64,000 bases of DNA from Microlunatus flavus (lineage in GTDB: Bacteria > Actinomycetota > Actinomycetes > Propionibacteriales > Propionibacteriaceae): positions 248,001 to 312,000 of the forward strand of contig NZ_FOFA01000002.1 of NCBI RefSeq assembly GCF_900110855.1, in the 5' to 3' direction. Both the position numbers and the translations under genes were made by a program. The notes beneath the pieces were generated by a model. It was not told where the DNA came from. It was given only the letters and a program-made list of their open reading frames with translations, and ran no database searches. Below, piece by piece: positions 54,676 to 64,000 of this stretch (positions are counted from its first letter, which is position 1; each line of letters opens with the position of its first letter).

Positions 54676-55890
54676 TCACTGTAACTCCGTACCCGGCGGA
54701 CGCCGCGGTATCCACCGGGCGAGCCAGGCGACGCCGGTCCACGTCAGCAGACCCATCGTCACGGCGGCGGCGGCCAGCGGCGCGACGACGGTCACGGCGC
54801 TGACGATCAGCGGCCCGGCGGCGTTGCCCAGGTCGGCGAACAGCCGCCACCCGCCGAGGAACTGCGTGCGCGCCTCCCGGGGGGCGGCGTCCGCGCCGAG
54901 GGTCATCACGACCCCGGCGGAGATGCCGTTGCCCAGCCCCATCAGCCCCGCGACCGCGGCGATGGCCGGTGTCGCGTGGGTGAGCGGCAGCAGCACGAAG
55001 CCGAGCCCGAGCACGACCATCGACGGCACCGCGACGAACACCCGCCCGAAGCGGTCCATGATCGCGCCGCCCGGGTAGAAGAGCAGCATGTCGACGCCGG
55101 CCGACACCCCGTAGACGAGGCTCACGGTGCTGGGGCTCAGGCCCTGCGAGGCGGCCCACAGCGGGACGATCGTCTGCCGCGTCGCGCGCGCGGCCGAGAT
55201 GACCAGGACGCCGGTGCCGAGCGTCAGCAGCGTGCGCCGGTGCTGCCGCAGCACCGACAGCACCGAGGCGTGCGCCGCGCCGCTGTCGGCCCGGGCCGTG
55301 CGCTGCGTCCGGGTGACGTCGGGCAGGAAGGCGGTGAGCAGCGCCGCGGACAGGCTCATGGCGGCGGCGAACCCGTACGCGGTCCCGACGCCGCGGCCGG
55401 ACACCAGCGCCGCGCCGACGAACGGCCCGATGAACAGGCCCACCCGGAACGTCCCGCCCAGCGTCGACAGCGCCCGCGCCCGCATCCGGACCGGCACCGT
55501 CTCGGTGAGGTAGGCCTGCCGGGCGAGGCTGAAGACCGCGCCGGCGAGCCCGGTGACGAAGATCGCCAGCGCCAGGACCCCCAGCGACCGCGCCAGGAAC
55601 GCGCCGAGGAGCGCGACCGCGTCGACGGCGCAGGCCGTGACGAGGGCCTTCTGCTCGCCGATGCGGGCCGCCAGGGCCCCGGCCGGCAGGTCGCCCAGCA
55701 GCTGGCCGATGCCGATCAGCGCCACGACGAAGGCGGCGACGCCGAGGCTCGCACCGAGGTCGCGGGCCGACAGGGCCACGAGGGGGAGCTTGGCGCCCTG
55801 GCCGATCGAGACGAGGATGGTCGGCCCGTACGCCGGCACCGCGATGGAACGCCACCGCAGCGGTTCGGCGGGTTCGGCGGGCCGGCTCAC
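54676..55890 (-). CDS. MFS transporter
   Basis: A 404-residue major facilitator with twelve predicted helices. [12 protein letters not shown] between helices 2 and 3 resembles the family's cytoplasmic loop motif, and the second half repeats the pattern ([15 protein letters not shown]). Likely a drug or metabolite exporter; the substrate is unknown. GTG at 55890 is seven bases after TACCTT. It ends in or just before orn, so the two are probably co-transcribed. Confidence 0.9.
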   Translation of the reverse strand: MSRPAEPAEPLRWRSIAVPAYGPTILVSIGQGAKLPLVALSARDLGASLGVAAFVVALIGIGQLLGDLPAGALAARIGEQKALVTACAVDAVALLGAFLARSLGVLALAIFVTGLAGAVFSLARQAYLTETVPVRMRARALSTLGGTFRVGLFIGPFVGAALVSGRGVGTAYGFAAAMSLSAALLTAFLPDVTRTQRTARADSGAAHASVLSVLRQHRRTLLTLGTGVLVISAARATRQTIVPLWAASQGLSPSTVSLVYGVSAGVDMLLFYPGGAIMDRFGRVFVAVPSMVVLGLGFVLLPLTHATPAIAAVAGLMGLGNGISAGVVMTLGADAAPREARTQFLGGWRLFADLGNAAGPLIVSAVTVVAPLAAAAVTMGLLTWTGVAWLARWIPRRPPGTELQ

Positions 55891-55897
55891 CGTACCG

Positions 55898-55903
55898 AAG
55901 GTA
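55898..55903 (-). promoter_or_regulatory. Leaderless -10 element of the MFS gene
   Basis: TACCTT on the minus strand ends seven bases before GTG at 55890. Confidence 0.5.
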
Positions 55904-55994
55904 CTGAGCCTGGCGATGCTTCTCCTCCGCGACCGCCGGCCGGACGTGGGCGTGGGCGTCGCGCCGTACGATGAGACCGGTCCCGAGGGGCCGT

Positions 55995-56068
55995 GCGCCT
56001 GTAGCTCAACTGGACAGAGCAGCCGGTTTCTACCCGGCCGGTTGGGGGTTCGAGTCCCTCCAGGCGTG
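55995..56068 (+). tRNA. tRNA-Arg (anticodon UCU)
   Basis: A 74-base cloverleaf: acceptor GCGCCTG with CAGGCGT (one G-U pair), D-arm GCTCAACTGGACAGAGC, anticodon stem GCCGG/CCGGC and loop TTTCTAC giving UCU. CCA is not encoded. Confidence 0.94.
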
Positions 56069-56172
56069 CATCCCGACTTCGTCAGAGCAGAGCGTCGAGG
56101 TCGCTCCGCTCCCGAGGCCTGATCTTCTGACGAACCGGGCCCTCGTCCCTCGGGCGGTCCGTCGGGCTCCGC

Positions 56173-56178
56173 TAGGGT
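56173..56178 (+). promoter_or_regulatory. Leaderless -10 element of the alpha/beta hydrolase gene
   Basis: TAGGGT ends six bases before ATG at 56185. Confidence 0.6.
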
Positions 56179-56184
56179 GCCGGG

Positions 56185-56874
56185 ATGCCGAACGTGCAGC
56201 TCGCGAACGGGCCGACGCTGCGCTACCGCGAGTGGGGACGGCCCGACGGCGCCGTGCTCCTGCTGCTGCACGGCACCACCGCCGACGGCTCCACCTGGCG
56301 CCACGTCGCGCCCGCGCTCGGCGAGCACTTCCGCGTCATCGCCCCCGACCTGCGTGGTCGCGCCGACAGCGAGTGGACCGACGACTACTCGATGCAGCTG
56401 CTCGCCGACGACGTCGTCGCCCTCATGGACGCGCTCGGCGTCCTCGGCGCGGTCCTCGTCGGGCACTCGAGCGGGGCCCTCGTCGCCTTCCTCGTCGCGA
56501 GCCAGCACCCCGAGCGCCTGCGGATGCTCGTGCTGGAGGAGATGCCGTCCCCGGACGCGGCCAAGCCGCCCCTCGAGCTGCCGCTCGGCCCGGACCCCGA
56601 GGGCCGCTGGGACTGGCGCCTCGTCATCGCGGTCCGGCGCTGGCGCAACGCCGGGCACCCGGAGTGGTGGCAGCTGGCCAACAAGATCGGCGTCCGCACG
56701 CTCGTCCTGGCCGGGTCGCGCAGCCCGTACGACGAGAGCCGCCTGCGCGACCTGTCGCACGCGATGCCGGACGCGACGTTCCGCAGCCTGGACCTCGGCC
56801 ACACGCCGCACGAGGAGCGGCCGAGCGCGTTCCTGCAGGTGGTCGGGCCCTTCCTGGCCCCGCTCGCGAAGTAG
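56185..56874 (+). CDS. Alpha/beta hydrolase
   Basis: A 229-residue hydrolase, short for the fold. The nucleophile elbow is VGHSSGALVA (Ser near residue 97), the oxyanion region LLLHGTTADGSTWRH, and the catalytic His is in DLGHTPHEERP. A cap domain is reduced to a short segment after the sixth strand (DPEGRWDWRL). It could be an esterase, epoxide hydrolase or dehalogenase-like enzyme; substrate not predictable. It is transcribed alone from a leaderless promoter. Confidence 0.9.
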   Translation: MPNVQLANGPTLRYREWGRPDGAVLLLLHGTTADGSTWRHVAPALGEHFRVIAPDLRGRADSEWTDDYSMQLLADDVVALMDALGVLGAVLVGHSSGALVAFLVASQHPERLRMLVLEEMPSPDAAKPPLELPLGPDPEGRWDWRLVIAVRRWRNAGHPEWWQLANKIGVRTLVLAGSRSPYDESRLRDLSHAMPDATFRSLDLGHTPHEERPSAFLQVVGPFLAPLAK

Positions 56875-56898
56875 CCCCGGGCCGCACCGGGGCCCACC

Positions 56899-56904
56899 TA
56901 TCCT
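56899..56904 (+). promoter_or_regulatory. Leaderless -10 element of the PrsW gene
   Basis: TATCCT ends seven bases before ATG at 56912. Confidence 0.55.
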
Positions 56905-56911
56905 TTGACCC

Positions 56912-58384
56912 ATGCCTGCCCCGGTGCCCGCCCCGGTCGCCGAGCGCAGCCCGCGTCGCGACCGCGACCTGGTGCGCAACGGGCTCCCGGTCGAGCCCGA
57001 CACCTCCCAGCCCCTGCCGAAGCGGCTGCTGCGGACGCCGCTGGCCTGGCTGACCTTCCTGCTGCTCGTCGGCTACGCCGTCTGCCTCGTCCTGCTCTAC
57101 CGCCAGGTGGTGCCCGACCAGCAGGTCCCCGGCGGCGTCCTGCCCGGCCTCGGGCGCGAGGCGGTCCCGATCGCCGCGCGGTACGCGCTGGTCACCGCCG
57201 TGCCCCTGTCGCTGCTGTTCCTGTGGGCCGACCGCTTCCGGCCGCAGCGCTTCTGGGTCTGGCTGATGACCTTCGGCTGGGGCGCCTGCGTCGCGACCTA
57301 CGTCGCCGCGCAGATCAACACCTGGGCCGCGAGCCACCTGTCGATCATCGGCGACGGAGACCCGGCCACCGGCGCGCGGGCGGCGATCTTCGTCGCGCCG
57401 TTCGTGGAGGAGGCGGCCAAGGCCACCGTGCTCTTCTGGCTCGCGATCCTCATGCGCTACGCCTGGGTCAGCCGGCTCAGCGGCATCGTGCTCGCCGGCC
57501 TCTCGGGCGCGGCGTTCGCCTTCGTCGAGAACATCCTCTACTACGGCCGGGCCTACCGCTACGCCGCGCGCACCATCGGCGCGGTCTCGCCCGAGCAGGC
57601 CCTGCACCAGGTGTTCGTGCTGCGCGGGCTGCTCACCTTCTTCGGCCACCCGCTCTTCACGTCGATGACCGGCATCGGCCTGGCCGTGGGGATGCGCTCG
57701 AAGTCCAAGACCGTCCGCGTCGTCGCGCCGCTGGCCGGCTTCTGCTGCGCCGCGCTGCTGCACATGGCCTTCAACACCGCCGCCAGCCTGCTGTCCGGGC
57801 GCCAGCAGCTGCTGGTCTTCCTCTTCGTCGCGGTCCCGCTCGTCCTCGGCTTCGTCGGCTTCGTGGTGCGCCAGCTCCTCCTGCAGGGCCGGCTGGTCCG
57901 TACGCGCCTCGGCGACTACGTCCGGGTCGGCTGGCTCGAGCCGGGCGACCCGGTGCCGCTGTCGCGCCTGCGGACCCGGCTGCGGGCGCTGTGGCACGCG
58001 CTGTTCCGCGGGCCCGCGACGTTCCTCGCGACGATCCGCCTGCAGCGGGCCGTGACCGAGCTCGCCTACCTGCGTGACTCGATGGACCGCGGCCTCGTCG
58101 ACGCCACCGGTCACCGGCGCGAACGCGTCCTGCTGGCCAGGACCCGGACGGTGCGACCGCTCGCGGTCGTCGAGCCGGTCGGTGCCGCCGACTACCCGTG
58201 GAAGCGGCTGCGCCGGCGCCGCACAGCCGAGGTCGCGGGGTACGCGCCCCCGGCCTTCCCCGGCCCGGCGGGCCTGGGCGGCAGCTTCCCCGCGGTGCCC
58301 CCCTCGGCGGCGGCGCCGCTGGGGCAGACTGCTACCCGTTACTCGGAGGTCGACCCCACCTGGAAGCCTCCCGGCCAGCAGTAG
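56912..58384 (+). CDS. PrsW family intramembrane metalloprotease
   Basis: A 490-residue membrane protein with about eight to nine helices between residues 45 and 320. The protease motifs are in membrane segments: PFVEEAAKA (E166, E167), FAFVENILYY (E206, N207), FFGHPLFTSMTG (H246) and LLHMAFNT (H284). The family cleaves membrane anchors such as anti-sigma factors. The C-terminal about 160 residues are a cytoplasmic extension of unknown role. Its stop is 21 bases before the first of two GTPase genes, suggesting co-transcription. Confidence 0.9.
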   Translation: MPAPVPAPVAERSPRRDRDLVRNGLPVEPDTSQPLPKRLLRTPLAWLTFLLLVGYAVCLVLLYRQVVPDQQVPGGVLPGLGREAVPIAARYALVTAVPLSLLFLWADRFRPQRFWVWLMTFGWGACVATYVAAQINTWAASHLSIIGDGDPATGARAAIFVAPFVEEAAKATVLFWLAILMRYAWVSRLSGIVLAGLSGAAFAFVENILYYGRAYRYAARTIGAVSPEQALHQVFVLRGLLTFFGHPLFTSMTGIGLAVGMRSKSKTVRVVAPLAGFCCAALLHMAFNTAASLLSGRQQLLVFLFVAVPLVLGFVGFVVRQLLLQGRLVRTRLGDYVRVGWLEPGDPVPLSRLRTRLRALWHALFRGPATFLATIRLQRAVTELAYLRDSMDRGLVDATGHRRERVLLARTRTVRPLAVVEPVGAADYPWKRLRRRRTAEVAGYAPPAFPGPAGLGGSFPAVPPSAAAPLGQTATRYSEVDPTWKPPGQQ

Positions 58385-58405
58385 GAGCAGCAGGGAGGAC
58401 GGTCG

Positions 58406-60301
58406 GTGACGGAGCTCGTGCCGGCCCGCGAACGCACCCCGCTCGAGCTCGCGCTGCTGCGGCTGCGCGAGGTCGTCGGGCGGGCCCGCCTCCCGCTGCC
58501 GCTGCCGGGGGCGGTCGAGCAGCAGGCGGCGGCCGACCAGGTCGGCGCCCAGCTCGACGACTACGTCCTGCCGCGGCTCGCGGCGATCGACGCGCCCATG
58601 CTCACCGTCGTCGGCGGTTCCACGGGCGCCGGCAAGTCCACGCTGGTCAACTCCCTCGTCGGCCGGCGCGTCACCGAGCCCGGGGTCATCCGGCCCACCA
58701 CCCGCGCGCCCGTCCTGGTGCACCACCCCGACGACGCCCGCTGGTTCGCCGACGACCGCGTCCTGCCCGGCCTCGCCCGGGCGACGGGTGCGGCGGCCGG
58801 GGCGCGCGAGCTGCGGCTGGTGCCGCTCGACGCCCTGCCGCCCGGCCTGGCGGTGCTCGACGCGCCGGACGTCGACTCCGTCGTCGCCGAGAACCGTCGG
58901 CTGGCCGCCCAGCTGCTCGAGGCCGCCGACCTGTGGCTGTTCGTGACCTCGGCCGCGCGCTACGCCGACGCGGTCCCGTGGGACTTCCTGCTCGCCGCGG
59001 CCGCCCGCAGCGCCGCCGTCGCCGTCGTGCTGGACCGGGTCCCGCCGCGCGCGATGCGCGACGTGCCGCCGCACCTCGGTCAGATGATGAGCGAGCGCGG
59101 GCTCGCCGGCTCGCCGCTGTTCGCGGTGCCTGAGACCGCGGTGGACGCCGACGGGCTGCTGCCGGACGCCGCCGTCGCCCCCATCCGTGGCTGGCTCGGC
59201 GCGCTGGCCTCCGACCGCTCCCGCCGGGCGGCCGTGGTCCAGCAGACGCTGGACGGAGCCGTCGCCGCCCTCGTCGACCGGGCTCCCGCGCTCGCGCAGG
59301 CGGCCGACGAGCAGGCCGAGGCCGTCGACCAGTTGCGCGCCGAGGCCGACCGCTCGTACGCCGAGGCCGTCCGCACCGTGGGGGTGCAGACCGAGGACGG
59401 GACGCTGCTGCGCGGCGAGGTGCTCGCCCGCTGGCACGACTTCGTCGGCACCGGCGAGTTCTTCCGGGCCCTCGAGCAGCGGGTCGGCTGGCTGCGCGAC
59501 CGGGTCGTGGCCGCGTTCAAGGGCGAGCCCCCGGGCGCCAAGGACCTCAAGGTCGCCGTCGAGTCGGGCCTGGAGTCGCTGCTGCGCCAGGAGGCCGACG
59601 CGGCCGCCGAGCGCGCCGAGGCGTCCTGGCAGTCGACGGCCGCCGGGCGCGACCTGCTGGGCCGCACGTCGGCCGACCTCTCCCACAGCTCGCCCGCACT
59701 GGCCGACCGGGCGGCCGAGGTGATCCGCGACTGGCAGGGCGCGGTCCTCGCCCTCGTCGCCGACGAGGGCATGACCAAGCGGTCGCGCGCCCGCTTCCTC
59801 GCCTTCGGCGTGAACGGCGTCGGCGTCGCGCTGATGATCGTCGTCTTCGCCCACACCGGCGGGCTGGTCGGCGCCGAGGTCGGCGTGGCCGGCGGCACGG
59901 CGCTCCTGGCCCAGCGGGTGCTCGAGGCCGTCTTCGGCGACCAGGCCGTCCGGCGGCTCGCCGTGACCGCCAAGGCGGAGCTCGACGCCCGGGTCGAGGC
60001 GCTCATGGCCGAGGAGCTGCTGCGCTACCACGCCCTGCTCGACGAGCTGGCGCTCGACCCGGGTCTGGGGGCGGCCGTGCGGGAGGCGGCGGCCGCGGTC
60101 GACACGGCTCGGCACGCGCTGCCCACCGCGACGTCCGGCGACGCCCTGCGCACGCCCGAGAAGACGCCGGCGCTGACCGCCGGTCCGTCCGGGCCGCCGC
60201 TCGTCGCCCTCGAGGGTGGCTCCGACGACGGGCTCGGCGACGTGGTGGACGCCGAGCTGGTCGAGCCCGACCCGCCGTACGAGACCCGCGAGCTGCGCTG
60301 A
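58406..60301 (+). CDS. Dynamin-like/YfjP-type GTPase, first of a tandem pair
   Basis: A 631-residue GTPase. The P-loop is GGSTGAGKSTLVNS (K77), the G2/G3 region includes PTTRAP and LAVLDAPDVDSV, and a helical region follows (about 285-470). A hydrophobic pair (VNGVGVALMIVVFAHTGGLVG and nearby residues, about 470-510) suggests membrane association. GTG start follows GGGAGGACG. The stop overlaps the next ATG (TGATG), so the two GTPases are co-translated. Such pairs are conserved in actinobacteria with unknown function; membrane remodelling or division are guesses. Confidence 0.85.
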   Translation: MTELVPARERTPLELALLRLREVVGRARLPLPLPGAVEQQAAADQVGAQLDDYVLPRLAAIDAPMLTVVGGSTGAGKSTLVNSLVGRRVTEPGVIRPTTRAPVLVHHPDDARWFADDRVLPGLARATGAAAGARELRLVPLDALPPGLAVLDAPDVDSVVAENRRLAAQLLEAADLWLFVTSAARYADAVPWDFLLAAAARSAAVAVVLDRVPPRAMRDVPPHLGQMMSERGLAGSPLFAVPETAVDADGLLPDAAVAPIRGWLGALASDRSRRAAVVQQTLDGAVAALVDRAPALAQAADEQAEAVDQLRAEADRSYAEAVRTVGVQTEDGTLLRGEVLARWHDFVGTGEFFRALEQRVGWLRDRVVAAFKGEPPGAKDLKVAVESGLESLLRQEADAAAERAEASWQSTAAGRDLLGRTSADLSHSSPALADRAAEVIRDWQGAVLALVADEGMTKRSRARFLAFGVNGVGVALMIVVFAHTGGLVGAEVGVAGGTALLAQRVLEAVFGDQAVRRLAVTAKAELDARVEALMAEELLRYHALLDELALDPGLGAAVREAAAAVDTARHALPTATSGDALRTPEKTPALTAGPSGPPLVALEGGSDDGLGDVVDAELVEPDPPYETRELR

Positions 60302-61959
60302 TGGCCGGGTCCCTGGTCACCCGCGGCCGCTCGCTGCTGCAGCGCCGCGACCCGACGACCGCCCTGGTCGACCGCGTCCGGGCGCTGCGCGAGGCCGCGG
60401 ACGCCTGCGAGGGCCGGGTGTCGCCCGAGGCGGTCGACGAGGCGTACCGGGTCGGCAACCAGGTCGACCAGCGGATGGCCCTGTCGGGCGGGGCCACCGT
60501 GGTGGCGCTCGCCGGCGCGACGGGCTCGGGCAAGTCGAGCACGTTCAACGCCCTCACCGGGGCCGAGCTGGCCACGGTCGGGGTGCGGCGCCCGACGACG
60601 TCGGTGAGCATGGCCGCGACCTGGGGCCCGGACGCGGGGGAGGAGCTCCTCGACTGGCTGCAGGTGCGGCGGCGCCACGTCGTCGAGACCGGCAGCCTCA
60701 CCGACGCCGTGGCGCTCGACGGCCTCGTGCTGCTCGACCTGCCCGACCACGACTCGACCGCGGCCGAGCACCGGACGGAGGTCGACCGGCTCGTCGCGCT
60801 CGTCGACGTGCTGGTGTGGGTGGTCGACCCGCAGAAGTACGCCGACGCCGCGCTGCACGACCGCTACCTGCGCCCGCTCGCCGGGCACGCCGCTGTGATG
60901 CTCGTGGTGCTCAACCAGGTCGACACCCTCACGTCCGACGCGCGCGCGGCCTGCCTGCGCGACCTGCGCCGGCTGCTCGACGCCGAGGGCCTCGAGCGGG
61001 TCGAGGTGCTCGGCGTCTCCGCCGCCACCGGCGAGGGGCTCGACGTCCTGCTGCGCCGCCTCGCGCACGTCGTGGCGGGCAAGCGCGCGGCGGCCGAACG
61101 GCTGGCCGCCGACGTCGGCCGCGCGACCGACCGGCTCGCCTCCGCGTCGGGCACCGAACCCGCGCCCGAGCTCAGCCGGCGTACGGTCTCGACGCTCGAC
61201 GCCCAGCTCGGCGAGGCGGCCGGCGTCCCCGTGGTGACAAGGGCTGTCGACCAGGCCTGGCGGCTGCGCGGCGGGCTCGCCACGGGCTGGCCGGTGCTGG
61301 CCTGGGTGGCGAGGTTCAAGCCCGACCCGCTGCGCCGCCTGCGGCTCGGCGGCGGCGCCAAGGAGATCGCGTCGCCCACCGGAACCTCCCGCACGTCGCT
61401 GCCCGCGCGTTCCGGCGTGCAGCAGGCCCGGGTCGACTCCGCGCTGCGCACCCTGGCCGACGAGGCGTCGACCGGGCTCACGCGCGGCTGGTCGGACGCC
61501 GTCCGCGCGACCACGCGCTCCTCGTCGGCCGGCCTGTCCGACGCGCTCGACACGGCGGTCGCGACCACGGACCTCGACCTCGACCGGCACCGCGGCTGGT
61601 GGGGCGCGGTCCGGGTGCTGCAGTGGGTGCTCTTCGCCGGCGTCCTGGTCGGGCTGGGCTGGCTCGGGGCCGCGTTCCTGCTCGCCTACCTGCAGCTGCC
61701 GCCGCTGCCCAAGGTCACGTGGTGGGGGTTCCCGGCGCCGACTGTGCTCGTCGTCGGCGGGGTGGTGGCCGGCCTGCTCGTCGCCGGGCTCGCCCGCATC
61801 GGGGTCGTCGTCGGCGCCCACCGCCGCGCCCGGCTCGCCCGCCAGCGGCTGCTCGCCGCCGTCTCCCGCGTCAGCGCGCAGCAGGTCGTCGCGCCGGTCC
61901 GTACGGAGCTGGAGCGCTACGACGCCGCCCGTTCCGCGATCCTGCGCGCCCGCGGCTGA
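60301..61959 (+). CDS. Membrane GTPase, second of a tandem pair
   Basis: A 552-residue GTPase with P-loop GATGSGKSSTFNALTG (K78), G3 LLDLPDHDST, and G4 VVLNQVDTL, which is clearer than in its partner. Two C-terminal membrane helices (VLFAGVLVGLGWLGAAFLL and TVLVVGGVVAGLLVAGL) and a short basic tail follow a helical stalk. ATG overlaps the previous stop. The pair may form a hetero-oligomer at the membrane, by analogy with bacterial dynamin-like proteins encoded in tandem; this is inference. Confidence 0.85.
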   Translation: MAGSLVTRGRSLLQRRDPTTALVDRVRALREAADACEGRVSPEAVDEAYRVGNQVDQRMALSGGATVVALAGATGSGKSSTFNALTGAELATVGVRRPTTSVSMAATWGPDAGEELLDWLQVRRRHVVETGSLTDAVALDGLVLLDLPDHDSTAAEHRTEVDRLVALVDVLVWVVDPQKYADAALHDRYLRPLAGHAAVMLVVLNQVDTLTSDARAACLRDLRRLLDAEGLERVEVLGVSAATGEGLDVLLRRLAHVVAGKRAAAERLAADVGRATDRLASASGTEPAPELSRRTVSTLDAQLGEAAGVPVVTRAVDQAWRLRGGLATGWPVLAWVARFKPDPLRRLRLGGGAKEIASPTGTSRTSLPARSGVQQARVDSALRTLADEASTGLTRGWSDAVRATTRSSSAGLSDALDTAVATTDLDLDRHRGWWGAVRVLQWVLFAGVLVGLGWLGAAFLLAYLQLPPLPKVTWWGFPAPTVLVVGGVVAGLLVAGLARIGVVVGAHRRARLARQRLLAAVSRVSAQQVVAPVRTELERYDAARSAILRARG

Positions 61960-62127
61960 GCCGCTGCGCCGGGGAAGTCAGGGCACCGTGCTCCGCCCCG
62001 CCCCGCCTCCGCCGCCGCGAAACGCTGATGGACGACAACCAGAACGCGGTTTTCGAGGTCGTCCCTCAGCGGTTCGCGGGCGAGGGCATGGACCGGGAGA
62101 GGCGGGCAGCCGGGCGGGTCGGCGTAC

Positions 62128-62226
62128 GGGAAGTCGGGGCACCCCCGGCGTTGTTGGCATACTGGGTGGTCGCCTGCGCCGCAGGGCTGACCGCGCGCGC
62201 CGAACGCTCTCGATGAGAAAGCACCC
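62128..62226 (+). promoter_or_regulatory. Probable ettA promoter region
   Basis: CATACT at 62159-62164 is the best -10-like element in the 267-base gap before ettA, leaving a leader of about 55 bases with a purine-rich GATGAGAAAG near the ATG. GGGAAGTCGGGGCACC at 62128-62143 repeats, with one change, 61972-61987; its meaning is unclear. Confidence 0.35.
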
Positions 62227-63909
<1,683 letters not shown>

Positions 63910-64000
63910 GGCGTACGCCGCCGGGACCCGCGTGGAGGAGTCGGGCGGTCGAGCCGCGCGCTCGGCCGCTTGTCCCAGGTTGCAAGGACTCACCCACCTC

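Noticed and set aside
56624-60115. 1163-residue open frame on the minus strand
   Set aside because: It is antisense to PrsW and the first GTPase, is of very biased composition (Arg, Gly, Asp, His, Gln) and has no recognisable motif. It is a shadow caused by high GC content.
62030-62219. 62-residue frame between the second GTPase gene and ettA (MDDNQNAVFEVVPQRF...)
   Set aside because: No ribosome-binding site, no motif, and it covers the presumed ettA promoter; kept as non-coding.

Overview
The window is very GC-rich chromosomal DNA with overwhelmingly G or C third codon positions, frequent GTG starts and many ATGA/GTGA gene overlaps. Mycothiol-type DinB-like proteins, MurT/GatD, DUF2017 next to ClpS, the Mec/CysO/CysM cysteine genes and F420-type LLM proteins point to an actinobacterium (Actinomycetia). 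Propionibacteriales is a reasonable guess but the genus cannot be read from the sequence.

Layout. 1-6.2 kb: the 3' end of a helicase gene, then a leftward polyol importer operon (lipoprotein, two permeases, mannitol-type dehydrogenase). 6.5-11 kb: RDD protein, dispersed repeats and a leftward nicotinate salvage operon (pncB, pncA) with two further genes. 11-12 kb: clpS, DUF2017, NUDIX. 12.4-25.9 kb: an accessory block with two Gfo/Idh/MocA oxidoreductases facing a second sugar importer, an EamA/LysR divergent pair, a carotenoid oxygenase, a phytase-like secreted protein, a zinc-ribbon/metallo-beta-lactamase protein and an LLM oxidoreductase. 26-34.1 kb: mec-cysO-cysM, VOC, murI, an Rv1339-like metallohydrolase, rph, rdgB, thyA, folA. 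The order pncB, clpS, DUF2017, mec, cysO, cysM, murI, metallohydrolase, rph, rdgB resembles the Mycobacterium tuberculosis Rv1330c-Rv1341 neighbourhood, with the accessory block lying inside it.

34.1-38.9 kb: tRNA-Leu, bcp, a DUF3618 protein and a third sugar importer (LpqY/SugA/SugB-like). 38.9-45.2 kb: the most interesting locus, a Tat-exported protein divergent from a three-gene overlapping operon encoding a processive GT2 synthase, a membrane-fusion-type adaptor and a GH81 endo-beta-1,3-glucanase lipoprotein. I read it as a candidate beta-glucan (possibly beta-1,3-glucan) synthesis and export system. 46.15-48.6 kb: a decayed integrative element at tRNA-Lys, bounded by a 33-bp duplication of the tRNA 3' half, with no integrase and at least two frameshifted genes. 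48.7-56 kb: FAD oxidoreductase, aldo/keto reductase, gatD-murT, a superinfection-immunity-domain protein, tRNA-His, orn, an MFS transporter and tRNA-Arg. 56.2-64 kb: alpha/beta hydrolase, PrsW protease, two tandem membrane GTPases and ettA.

Cross-cutting signals. At least fifteen genes have a TANNNT-like hexamer 6-8 bases before the start codon, indicating widespread leaderless transcription. None of the three sugar importers has an ATPase gene here, so a shared MsiK-type ATPase elsewhere is likely. Several genes (cysM clearly; murT and a DinB-like gene probably) need a non-ATG/GTG/TTG start. No rRNA, CRISPR array, intact transposase or replication origin was seen.
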